NCBI GenBank assembly: GCA_964558505.1
Contig: CAZLEI010000026.1
Coordinates: forward strand, 1 to 18,233
Direction of reading: 5' to 3'
From: CAYMPW01 sp964558505
Lineage (GTDB): Archaea; Thermoplasmatota; Thermoplasmata; Methanomassiliicoccales; Methanomethylophilaceae
Length of the DNA: 18,233 nt
Shown: positions 7,248-14,173 of the stretch, one piece after another
Numbering within the stretch: position 1 is the stretch's first letter
Layout of the letters: each line of letters starts with the position of its first letter
The notes under the pieces: generated by a model
Told to the model about the DNA's origin: nothing
What the model saw: the letters and a program-made list of their open reading frames with translations, nothing else
Database searches by the model: none
Position numbers and translations under genes: made by a program

Positions 7248-7253
7248 TATATA
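7248..7253 (+). promoter_or_regulatory. TATA box of the acetate-transporter-like gene (leaderless start)
   Basis: TATATA is centred about 25 bp before the ATG at 7275, so the transcript should start on the start codon. No Shine-Dalgarno sequence precedes the ATG. Confidence 0.65.
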
Positions 7254-7274
7254 CATGAAGTACAATCCGCACAT

Positions 7275-7853
7275 ATGGCCGACCAATCGCCGACCAATTT
7301 CGCCAACCCGGCACCGCTGGGGCTTCTGGCATTCGGGATGACCACGGTCCTCCTGTCGCTTCATAATCTTGGAATGTACGGACTCGATTCCCCTGTCCTA
7401 TCCATGGGGATATTCTACGGAGGCATCGCACAAGTGATAGCCGGTATCGTGGAATTCAGGAACGGCAACACCTTCGGTGCCACAGCATTCACATCATACG
7501 GGTTGTTCTGGCTTTCCTTTGTGGCCATAAATACGGGCATGATACCCGGTGCGGCTGCAGACGGGATGTCCCTCGGGATGTACTTCGCCATATGGGGTGT
7601 GCTGACGGCTTTCCTGTTCATCGGGACATTGAAGGGCAATCGCTGCACTCAGACAGTCTTCCTTACGCTCACGGTGCTGTTCTTCATCGTGGCGGCAAAG
7701 GACATGTCGGGTGTGCACGAGCTTGCATATGCCGCAGGTGCTGTAGGCGTCCTCTGCGGAGGATCCGCCATGTATACAGCATTTGCAGAGGTGGTCAACG
7801 GTCAGCTCGGACGCACCGTGATGCCGCTGGGAGATAAGACCAGAATCCGGTAA
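7275..7853 (+). CDS. GPR1/FUN34/YaaH (SatP-type) acetate/succinate transporter family protein
   Basis: The 192-residue membrane protein has the family's N-terminal signature NPAPLGL at residues 11-17 and about six hydrophobic helices. The segment EFRNGNTFGATAFTSYG after helix 2 is also typical. Known relatives (E. coli SatP, fungal Ady2/AcpA) move acetate or succinate across the membrane, probably with protons. In a methyl-reducing methanogen without full CO2 fixation, acetate uptake would supply carbon for biosynthesis; that role is inference. I chose the ATG at 7275 rather than an earlier in-frame start at 7221, which lies inside the operator and upstream of the TATA box. The gene has its own promoter and a palindromic operator, and the next gene's promoter touches its stop codon. 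Confidence 0.88.
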   Translation: MADQSPTNFANPAPLGLLAFGMTTVLLSLHNLGMYGLDSPVLSMGIFYGGIAQVIAGIVEFRNGNTFGATAFTSYGLFWLSFVAINTGMIPGAAADGMSLGMYFAIWGVLTAFLFIGTLKGNRCTQTVFLTLTVLFFIVAAKDMSGVHELAYAAGAVGVLCGGSAMYTAFAEVVNGQLGRTVMPLGDKTRIR

Positions 7854-7855
7854 TT

Positions 7856-7863
7856 CATATATT
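7856..7863 (+). promoter_or_regulatory. TATA box of the PRC-barrel gene (leaderless start)
   Basis: CATATATT begins three bases after the transporter stop codon (7851-7853) and is centred about 25 bp before the ATG at 7885, predicting a leaderless mRNA. The 31-bp gap is almost entirely promoter. Confidence 0.6.
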
Positions 7864-7884
7864 CCAGCTCGCCCATCTGTTTGC

Positions 7885-8439
7885 ATGGCAGTTCTATCGT
7901 TGGCAGATTTCTGCGGTAAGCAGACTGTGACCATCGATGCGTATTCGATGGGCGAGATCCTGGATCTCCGTTACAACCCCCGTAATTGGACAGTTGCAGG
8001 CGTGGTGCTCAAGGGCAGCAAAGGAGTATACTCCCTCTTGCCTCCGACAATGGCGAAGTCACCTGTTATGTTGAAACCGGGGAAGGCGGTGATCCGTGAT
8101 GTCTACATGATCCCGGACAAGAGGGAAAACGTCATGAGGGATCTGGTAGCGGACAATCCCATGATGCCGTCGCTGTCGTCGCTCATCCGCATGAAGGTAG
8201 AGCTGACCGGCGGGACGATACTGGGCAACGTGACCGCGGTCGAGATAGATCCTTCCAATTGGGAGGTGCGCTCGTTGAAAGTAAAGATGGATAAAGCCGC
8301 CATGAAGGAGATGGGGTTGAAAGGATTGTTGCCCAAAACGGCATCCGGAATCCTGACGATGATGATATCGACCGTATCCGACCGTGTCATCTTGAAGAAG
8401 ACATTGGTCGAGATACAGAGGTCGCTCGTCGTGGATTGA
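7885..8439 (+). CDS. protein with two PRC-barrel-like halves
   Basis: The 184-residue protein appears to be an internal duplication. GEILDLRYNPRNWTVAGVVLKG (about residues 23-44) and GTILGNVTAVEIDPSNWEVRSLKV (about 109-132) share the order glycine-turn, basic or acidic strand, N-W, then a hydrophobic strand. This is the layout of PRC-barrel domains, small beta-barrels known from RNA processing (RimM), photosynthetic reaction centres and many archaeal proteins of unknown function. No cysteine other than C10, no membrane segment and no enzyme motif are seen. The start at 7885 is supported by the TATA position. The gene runs tail to tail with the minus-strand gene at 8441, with one base between. 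The specific function is unknown. Confidence 0.75.
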   Translation: MAVLSLADFCGKQTVTIDAYSMGEILDLRYNPRNWTVAGVVLKGSKGVYSLLPPTMAKSPVMLKPGKAVIRDVYMIPDKRENVMRDLVADNPMMPSLSSLIRMKVELTGGTILGNVTAVEIDPSNWEVRSLKVKMDKAAMKEMGLKGLLPKTASGILTMMISTVSDRVILKKTLVEIQRSLVVD

Positions 8440-8440
8440 T

Positions 8441-8986
8441 TCAGCACCTGTTGAATGCAACGAGCACAGATGCGATCTTCGGGTCGTCTTCGAGGCCCAC
8501 ATGCTTCTTTATCATCAGGTCGCAGGTGGGTGCGGGACTGCAGGAAACAACATCCTTGCATCCGTTATCGGGATTGAGCTCCGGGAACGAGACCGGGGGC
8601 ATGATGAATTTCTCGCCGCCTTTGCCCATGATCTGGGGGAACACAACGAAACCATCAGAGAGCCAGAGCACATCATTGCGGTCTTTGTATTCCGCCATCG
8701 TGTGGGGGAACACCTCTATCCCCATTATCGTGCCGTCGCTGGCCTTGAGGACGACCGTAGGTTCGGGCGGGGGTCTGAATCTCGGATCTTTGTAAATGCA
8801 GATGACGCGGTCGCGCTGGAGGGCCTGGTTGAACCCTTCGTTCTCGACTTCGATGTCCCCCATGGCTTTGACGGTATCCTCTTCTTCCTTCACAGCAGCC
8901 AGGATCTCTTTGTCGAGGTAGAAGGCATTGTGGACCCCCCTCATACCGCGGATTATCTCTAATGGCCTGTCGACCTCTTCCATCAT
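8441..8986 (-). CDS. uncharacterised 181-residue protein with clustered cysteines
   Basis: I do not recognise this family. The protein is soluble, with no signal peptide or membrane helix. Its middle carries a proline-rich RPPPEP turn (71-76), and its C-terminal third has C143, C149 and C155 (C-x5-C-x5-C) plus a terminal C181. The regular spacing might suit a metal or Fe-S cluster, which is inference. Coding is supported by consistent codon use, the exact tail-to-tail fit with the upstream gene (one base apart), and a TATA box at the correct distance from the ATG at 8986. An in-frame TTG 21 bases upstream is less likely because the promoter predicts transcription starting at 8986. Confidence 0.75.
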   Translation of the reverse strand: MMEEVDRPLEIIRGMRGVHNAFYLDKEILAAVKEEEDTVKAMGDIEVENEGFNQALQRDRVICIYKDPRFRPPPEPTVVLKASDGTIMGIEVFPHTMAEYKDRNDVLWLSDGFVVFPQIMGKGGEKFIMPPVSFPELNPDNGCKDVVSCSPAPTCDLMIKKHVGLEDDPKIASVLVAFNRC

Positions 8987-9007
8987 GTCGCTGGCATTGA
9001 TAAGCAA

Positions 9008-9015
9008 TTATAAAA
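9008..9015. promoter_or_regulatory. single TATA box shared by two divergent genes
   Basis: TTATAAAA reads as a TATA element on both strands (TTTTATAA on the minus strand). Its centre is about 25 bp from the minus-strand ATG at 8986 and about 28 bp from the plus-strand ATG at 9040. The 53-bp gap between the two genes contains no other good TATA box, so one element probably drives two leaderless or nearly leaderless transcripts. Confidence 0.55.
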
Positions 9016-9039
9016 TGTTTAACGGTAGATTCAACAGTC

Positions 9040-9336
9040 ATGTCGTTGTTAATGCTGAATGAGAAAGATCCAAAGGTCCTTCAGGCGATGTACAGGTATC
9101 GCTCGGAAGTATTCAAGGAGGGATCTTTGACAGTGCGCGAGAAGGAACTGATAGCGATGGTCGTATCCTCTATGCTCAAGTGCGAGAAATGCTTCGATTA
9201 CCACGTCGAGGCCGCCAAGGCGGCGGGGGCCACAGGGACGGACGTACTTGAGGCGTTGGAGGTCCTGACCTATATGTCAGGACCTTCGGCCATGATATGG
9301 ACGGACAGCATCGACCGTGCCGTTGAAGATCCTTAA
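9040..9336 (+). CDS. AhpD/carboxymuconolactone-decarboxylase-like small protein
   Basis: The 98-residue all-helical protein carries the AhpD-type motif C48-E-K-C51-F-D-Y-H55 (CxxCxxxH) after the helix LTVREKELIAMVVSSMLK. In AhpD this thiol pair with nearby Glu and His acts in peroxide or alkylhydroperoxide reduction. Many short archaeal members are unassigned thiol oxidoreductases, and the name carboxymuconolactone decarboxylase reflects fold only. It may help protect against oxidants or serve as a thiol redox protein in a strict anaerobe (inference). The gene diverges from the 181-residue gene and ends in a TTAA shared with the stop codon of the next gene on the opposite strand. Confidence 0.85.
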   Translation: MSLLMLNEKDPKVLQAMYRYRSEVFKEGSLTVREKELIAMVVSSMLKCEKCFDYHVEAAKAAGATGTDVLEALEVLTYMSGPSAMIWTDSIDRAVEDP

Positions 9337-10292
9337 TCGCTCTCGCTGTTCAATCTGATCAGATTGTTCACTCCGGCCATGGACCTGATATCCACAACTC
9401 CGATGGCGGCGATCACTCTGTTGTCCAGTTCGACGGGGGTCACTATGACCCTGATGCCTTTGTAAGGTCCGGAAACTGCGATCTTCCTGATGGTGGTGCC
9501 GATCTCTATGACATCTTCCAGGACCTCTCCTGTATAGGCGTTGTCGATGACCGCCCCGTTCTCTATCCTGAGGCCGAGGTTATCCCTGCTCTTGGCGCAT
9601 ACAGGCAGGCCGCCCACGAGATCGTGGATCGCGAATGCCAGCGAGAGGAGCTCGTTGCCCGTGCTCCTGGGTGTGAGTATGTCCCTGAGCTCGCGGTTCA
9701 TCTGGAGACCGCCCACGAGCTTGATGCCGACGGTGACCGCGCCGATCTCCGCTTTGTCGGGGTCGTCCGCAGTTCCGATGATGACGGCATCGCCTTCTTT
9801 GACATTGAAATGCTGATGGATCGTGTTGATGATGCCGGTGTTGACGGGATAATCGTCGCCGGGGAATCTGATGCCCTTGTTCGTGCACACGAGGGTGGTG
9901 GCCCCCAGAGCTCCGGCCTTGATGGCCGCATCACGTTCTTCGCATCCGTATCTGACCTTCCTCGCCATGAACGGGAGGTGGACCATGCAGTCGTATTTTC
10001 CGATGGTGATCTCGGACATCTCGACGCGGGCGACATCCATTTCGATCAGGCTCTTCGAATCAGCTCCCTTCTGGGTCAGTGTTATGCCGTTCTTGCCGAT
10101 CGTTATGAGCCCCTGTGTCTGCAATATGGAGAGGATGGTGCGTGTGCTGCCTTCTCCGATCTTCAGATACTGCGCTAGGGTTTTGCGGCCGATGGGATCC
10201 TCTTCGTCCAGGATCATCAGTGCCTTCCAAATATGGTAATCGTCGAATTTCGGTACAGGTCCGCCTATACCGGGTGCCCTGGAGGAATGCAT
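9333..10292 (-). CDS. winged-helix protein with C-terminal DUF2111, probable transcription regulator
   Basis: The 319-residue protein has three parts. Residues 17-78 (DDYHIWKALMIL, then GEGSTRTILSILQTQGLI and a GITLTQKG wing) look like a winged helix-turn-helix. Residues 80-200 form a mixed domain I tentatively link to DUF4443. Residues 213-303 match DUF2111 as known from methanogens (AIHDLVGGLPVCAKSRDNLG, then GPYKGIRVIVTP). DUF2111 may sense a ligand; its function is not established. The ATG at 10292 is supported by a minus-strand TATA box at the leaderless distance. The gene is divergent from atwA and the MCR-activation operon, so control of that operon, and of itself, is a reasonable inference. 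Its stop overlaps the AhpD-like gene's stop. Confidence 0.85.
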   Translation of the reverse strand: MHSSRAPGIGGPVPKFDDYHIWKALMILDEEDPIGRKTLAQYLKIGEGSTRTILSILQTQGLITIGKNGITLTQKGADSKSLIEMDVARVEMSEITIGKYDCMVHLPFMARKVRYGCEERDAAIKAGALGATTLVCTNKGIRFPGDDYPVNTGIINTIHQHFNVKEGDAVIIGTADDPDKAEIGAVTVGIKLVGGLQMNRELRDILTPRSTGNELLSLAFAIHDLVGGLPVCAKSRDNLGLRIENGAVIDNAYTGEVLEDVIEIGTTIRKIAVSGPYKGIRVIVTPVELDNRVIAAIGVVDIRSMAGVNNLIRLNSESD

Positions 10293-10312
10293 ATGGTTGT
10301 ATCATACATCCA

Positions 10313-10320
10313 TATTAAAA
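10313..10320 (-). promoter_or_regulatory. TATA box of the DUF2111 regulator gene (leaderless start)
   Basis: On the minus strand this reads TTTTAATA and is centred about 24 bp from the ATG at 10292. No Shine-Dalgarno sequence is present between them. Confidence 0.6.
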
Positions 10321-10347
10321 CGATTTCCCTGTGAAGCGGAAGGGCAC

Positions 10348-10363
10348 ATCGGACAGTCCCGAT
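10348..10363. promoter_or_regulatory. inverted repeat between the regulator and atwA, candidate operator
   Basis: ATCGG (10348-10352) is mirrored by CCGAT (10359-10363) across six bases, with an offset inner palindrome GGAC-A-GTCC at 10351-10359. It lies about 30-50 bp from each of the two divergent TATA boxes, where one bound protein could act on both genes. The arms are short, so this is only a candidate. Confidence 0.35.
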
Positions 10364-10399
10364 TCATAAGCGATGTTAACGGTGATAAAATTCAAAATC

Positions 10400-10407
10400 T
10401 TTTATTA
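10400..10407 (+). promoter_or_regulatory. TATA box of the atwA-mcrC-mmp operon (leaderless start)
   Basis: TTTTATTA is centred about 26 bp before the ATG at 10430, predicting that the long operon transcript begins on the atwA start codon. It is the only clear promoter seen for the genes from 10430 to the end of the window. Confidence 0.6.
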
Positions 10408-10429
10408 TGGGAAAGCAGTACGCCATTGT

Positions 10430-12037
10430 ATGTCTCCAGAATCTACGACCCTTCTGACAATAGAGAATGTCACCAAGAGGTTCGAGGGCAAAACCGTCCT
10501 GAACAATGTAAGTGCGAAACTCTCAACCGGAAGGATACTAGGTCTCATCGGTAAGAGCGCTGCCGGTAAGAGTGTGCTCATCAACATGCTCAGGGGCACA
10601 GAGGAGTATGCACCCGACTCGGGACGTATACTCTATCATTTCAACCGTTGCTGCAAGTGCGGCAATCTGGATCTTCCCTTCACTGGGACACCCTGCACGG
10701 CCTGCGGGTCAGCGACCGAGCACATCGATATCGACCTGTGGAAATTGAAAGAGACCGACCAGATGAGGATCGATGTCAAAAGACGCATCGCGATCATGAT
10801 GCAGAGGACCTTCGCCCTGTTCGGGGACCTCACCGTCATCGAGAACCTCTACGAGGCGATCGGCAACAGGCTGGAAGACAAGGAACGCACGGACAAGGTC
10901 ATCGAGCTCTTGGAGTTCGTCAACATGACCCACAGGACCACGCATATAGCCAGGGACCTGTCCGGAGGCGAGAAGCAGAGGATAGTCCTCGCGAGGCAGA
11001 TCGCCAAGAACCCCCTGATATTCCTGGCCGACGAGCCCACGGGAACGCTGGACCCGACCACTGCGGAGATCGTGCACGAATCGTTGGTCAAGTACGTTCG
11101 CGACAACAACATATGCATGGTGTTCGCATCTCACTGGCCAGAGGCCATCGACAGGATGGCGGACGAGGCCATTTGGCTTGACCAGGGCAATGTGATCATG
11201 GAAGGCGAGCCTAAGAAGATCACGGCCAAGTTCATGGAGGAATATCATTTCGAGAGGAAGGAAGCATCCATCCTCGGGGATCCGCTCATAGAGCTCGACG
11301 ATGCGGAGAAGCACTTCTTCTCCGTTGTCAGAGGTGTCGTGAAGGCTGTGGACGGCGTGTCCTTCGACATCAAGGAGAAGGAGATCTTCGCACTCGTAGG
11401 TCTTTCCGGTGCAGGTAAGACCACTACATCCAGGATGATCGCTGGCATGACGCCGGCCACAAGCGGATCTGTGAAGATCAGGGTCGGCGACGATTGGATT
11501 GACATGTCCGAGAGCGGTTTCGCCGGCAAAGGAAGGGCAACACCCTACATCGGTTTCCTTCACCAGGAGTACACCCTGTACCCGTTCGACAACGTCCTCA
11601 GGAACCTCACAACCTGCATCGGCGTGAAAATGCCTGCAGAGTTGGCTAAGGTCAAAGCGATACAGGTGCTGCTCAGCGTGGGATTCCCCCGCGAAGGCAT
11701 AGAGGACCTCCTGTACGCCTTCCCGGACACATTGAGCGTCGGAGAGTGTCAGAGGATCGCGTTCGCTCAGGTGCTGATCAAAGAGCCCCGCATAATCATA
11801 CTCGATGAGCCCACCGGTACGATGGACCCGATAACCAAGGTGACCGTGGCCAATTCCGTCCTCCAGTCCCGTGAGATGCTGGGAGAGACGTTCGTGGTCG
11901 TGAGCCACGACATGGATTTCGTTCTTAACTGCTGTGACCGCGCCGCATTCATGAAGGATGGGAAGGTCGTCACCATCGGCAAGCCCGAGGATGTAATCAA
12001 GGTGTTCGACGGTAACGAGGAAGGATCAGCGGAGTGA
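10430..12037 (+). CDS. atwA: MCR activation component A2 (tandem ABC ATPase)
   Basis: AtwA (component A2) is the ATP-dependent protein needed to reduce MCR's F430 nickel to active Ni(I). The 535-residue protein has two ABC ATPase domains and no membrane segment. The first has Walker A GKSAAGKS (41-48), signature LSGGEKQR (177-184) and Walker B LIFLADEP (196-203). The second has Walker A GLSGAGKT (324-331), a degenerate signature LSVGECQR (435-442), Walker B RIIILDEP and switch histidine H493. An insert in domain 1 carries C74, C75, C77, C89 and C92 (CxC...CTAC), a likely zinc-ribbon-like site. I chose the ATG at 10430 over an upstream in-frame start because the TATA box overlaps the upstream extension. 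It leads the operon; mcrC follows 4 bases later. Confidence 0.95.
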   Translation: MSPESTTLLTIENVTKRFEGKTVLNNVSAKLSTGRILGLIGKSAAGKSVLINMLRGTEEYAPDSGRILYHFNRCCKCGNLDLPFTGTPCTACGSATEHIDIDLWKLKETDQMRIDVKRRIAIMMQRTFALFGDLTVIENLYEAIGNRLEDKERTDKVIELLEFVNMTHRTTHIARDLSGGEKQRIVLARQIAKNPLIFLADEPTGTLDPTTAEIVHESLVKYVRDNNICMVFASHWPEAIDRMADEAIWLDQGNVIMEGEPKKITAKFMEEYHFERKEASILGDPLIELDDAEKHFFSVVRGVVKAVDGVSFDIKEKEIFALVGLSGAGKTTTSRMIAGMTPATSGSVKIRVGDDWIDMSESGFAGKGRATPYIGFLHQEYTLYPFDNVLRNLTTCIGVKMPAELAKVKAIQVLLSVGFPREGIEDLLYAFPDTLSVGECQRIAFAQVLIKEPRIIILDEPTGTMDPITKVTVANSVLQSREMLGETFVVVSHDMDFVLNCCDRAAFMKDGKVVTIGKPEDVIKVFDGNEEGSAE

Positions 12038-12041
12038 TCAT

Positions 12042-12659
12042 TTGAAACAGCAGATCGGCAGGCACCTGAGCTTCGTCGAGTGCAGGGAGGCTCAAGGCCT
12101 CGGCACCGGGGGAGGTCTAGCACAGAGAGCAACGATATCGGACAGCGGCAGGGATGTCGTGGCGATCGCCATGGGCCCCGGGCGCAGGCACATCACCAAA
12201 CCGGTATGCGAGATCACGTACGCCTTGAGGGAAGAAGGCATAGACACCAGCGTGCTCGTCGTCAACGCGGGAGGAGGAGTTCCCGCCGACGCGCCGGACT
12301 TCACCACAGGTACCAATTTCGGATTGGATCCGATCGAGGTCGAGCGCATACAGCAGTTCAAAGTCGCATTGATCCACCTGGGCAACGTGCGCACGCACAT
12401 CATCTACAAGGCAAGGCTGATCCTGAGGAACGTGGACATACCTGCGATCATAGTGTCGCAGTGCCCTGTCGATTACGAGGATTTCGCGGCCATCGGGGTC
12501 AAGACCCGCTATGTCATGCCGCCGGACGATAAGATAGACACCAAAGGCGAGATCGTGGAGATCGTCAACGGAGTAATCAGAGGGGTGACCTGCCCTCAGG
12601 AGAAGCTTGACGAGATCGTCTCAAAGGTCACATCCATGCTGCCGGAGGGATCGCGTTGA
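12042..12659 (+). CDS. mcrC: McrC, MCR activation protein, with TTG start
   Basis: McrC is normally encoded inside the mcr operon and is part of the MCR activation complex. Here it follows atwA. The 205-residue protein has the family core GPGRRHITKPVC (45-56), with further cysteines C14, C141 and C184. The core lines up with the MMP7 protein at the end of this operon, including C56. The start is TTG: no ATG fits the N-terminus, and GGAGTGA at 12031-12037 lies four bases upstream. The stop overlaps the TTG of mmp3 (TTGA), implying coupled translation. Published work links McrC to Fe-S-type electron transfer in MCR activation; residue-level roles here are inference. Confidence 0.93.
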   Translation: MKQQIGRHLSFVECREAQGLGTGGGLAQRATISDSGRDVVAIAMGPGRRHITKPVCEITYALREEGIDTSVLVVNAGGGVPADAPDFTTGTNFGLDPIEVERIQQFKVALIHLGNVRTHIIYKARLILRNVDIPAIIVSQCPVDYEDFAAIGVKTRYVMPPDDKIDTKGEIVEIVNGVIRGVTCPQEKLDEIVSKVTSMLPEGSR

Positions 12660-14173
12660 AGGTCACGATAAACGGCAGGGAGGCCGTTCTGAAGAGCGGC
12701 GCGACCTTGAAGACCGCTGTGGCGAAGGAACCATACGTCAAAGGGTCCCTGGTCTCCGTGCACCTCTCCACCGAGAGGATAACCGCCGAGACCGATGATT
12801 TCGAGCTTCACACCTCCAGCGGCGTCATGGTCCTGCATCTGGACGACAGCGAGGATGCCCGTGTATGGAAGGAGAACCTCCACAACATCACAGGCGTGAG
12901 CGCGCGTTGGGTCACGCACGACATCGCGGCTTTCGGTTCGTTCCCGACATCTATAAACAAGGACACCGGGGACCGCATGTACCGCCGTTACGATTGCTTC
13001 TTCTCATTGGGGGGCATGGACAACAGCACCACGCTCATGATGATCGCGCGGGAGGACCACAGGAGGTCGTACGGCGCCGGGACCGGAAGGATCGGCAGGA
13101 TCACCGTCGGCCGTCACATATTGGATGGTTTGAAAGAGGCGGACACGATATTCGCCATCCGCCCCCTCACATCCGAGACCAGCAGCGAGAATGTCGTCGT
13201 CACCTCCGACCTGTCATATCCCCTTGAGGACGGATATCGCATCGACACGTGCGCCAGGATAAGGTTGGATGTGAAATCGCCGGAATCGGCAGAGCACATA
13301 CTGGTGCTGGCATCCAAGGGCACGCTGCACATATCGGATTCCACCGGCAGCTATGCCGCATGCTCAGATGACATGGATGTGGAGATACCGGAGGAGAACC
13401 ACGAGGTGAGGGCCGAAGGCAGCGTCACGGTGCGTTACACCGGAGTGGGCACCGGCCGGGCATTCATATACAGGGACAAGAGGCAGGTCTCGAGTGCTCA
13501 CAATCATGCCGGGGAGATAGTATCCGGTGCGGCGCTGGTCGCCCGTGCCAATGCCGGCGATATGATAACAACCGTCACCGTCCCGCCCAGGGCGTTGGCG
13601 GTCGGGATGACCCAGGCAGAGGGCGAGAGGTTCCTCGAAGAGGCCGGCATCAAACAGAGGCGCACAGGGGATGCATCCGACGGGGCGATAATCGTCGCAC
13701 AGAATCCGGAGCATACGCTGCTGGCATTGGATGCTGGCGAGGTCGAGACCTTCGCGGTCCCCAAGGAGGACGTGTTCCGCATCTCGCTCGACAGGAAGAA
13801 CCATCCGAACGACGTGCATTATTTCGAGAAGGTGACCGGACTGAGCCATATGCCGGTCGGTTCCATGAAGGTGCAGTTCGCTTTCGACGGCATGCCGATG
13901 GTGACGTTCTATGGGGACGAGATGCGCAGCAAATCGCTGTATCCTCAGGACCTGTTCAAGAAGGTCAAGCGCGGAGACATCGGGATAACCAACCAGTCCA
14001 GGCCGCATCACGGACTGATGGGCATCAGGCTCCAGGACAGCAAGGAGTACGGACCGACCGGCGAAGAGCCCTACGGAACGAACATCGTCGGCAGGTTCCT
14101 GGATGATTTGGACAGATTGATGGACGGACTCAAGGAGGAGGACGTCGTGTACATTACGGAGGAAGAGCTATGA
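12656..14173 (+). CDS. mmp3: methanogenesis marker protein 3 (UPF0288-like), TTG start
   Basis: The 505-residue length and the N-terminus KVTINGREAVLKSGATLK fit methanogenesis marker 3, a family found in methanogens and reported in the MCR activation complex. The N-terminal 60 residues look like a small beta-grasp-type domain. A short region near GMTQAEGERFLEEAGI resembles a PASTA-like helix turn. The C-terminal part (VHYFEKVTGLS, then GDIGITNQSRPHHGLMGIRL) forms the most conserved block. Cysteines are few, so a metal-cluster role for this subunit is not evident. The TTG start at 12656 overlaps the mcrC stop and is preceded by GGAGGGA at 12646-12652. The stop overlaps the mmp6 ATG. Confidence 0.93.
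   Translation: MKVTINGREAVLKSGATLKTAVAKEPYVKGSLVSVHLSTERITAETDDFELHTSSGVMVLHLDDSEDARVWKENLHNITGVSARWVTHDIAAFGSFPTSINKDTGDRMYRRYDCFFSLGGMDNSTTLMMIAREDHRRSYGAGTGRIGRITVGRHILDGLKEADTIFAIRPLTSETSSENVVVTSDLSYPLEDGYRIDTCARIRLDVKSPESAEHILVLASKGTLHISDSTGSYAACSDDMDVEIPEENHEVRAEGSVTVRYTGVGTGRAFIYRDKRQVSSAHNHAGEIVSGAALVARANAGDMITTVTVPPRALAVGMTQAEGERFLEEAGIKQRRTGDASDGAIIVAQNPEHTLLALDAGEVETFAVPKEDVFRISLDRKNHPNDVHYFEKVTGLSHMPVGSMKVQFAFDGMPMVTFYGDEMRSKSLYPQDLFKKVKRGDIGITNQSRPHHGLMGIRLQDSKEYGPTGEEPYGTNIVGRFLDDLDRLMDGLKEEDVVYITEEEL

Noticed and set aside
10373..10429. Upstream in-frame extension of atwA
   Set aside because: The added residues overlap the TATA box and do not resemble the family's N-terminus, and the promoter predicts transcription starting at 10430.
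5591..10429. Mobile element or recently transferred island
   Set aside because: No transposase, integrase, terminal repeats, tRNA or target duplication is visible. Only the mixed gene content hints at variability.
10709..11908. About 400-codon minus-strand frame opposite atwA
   Set aside because: Antisense to a clear two-domain ABC ATPase, with no initiation signals and no domain.
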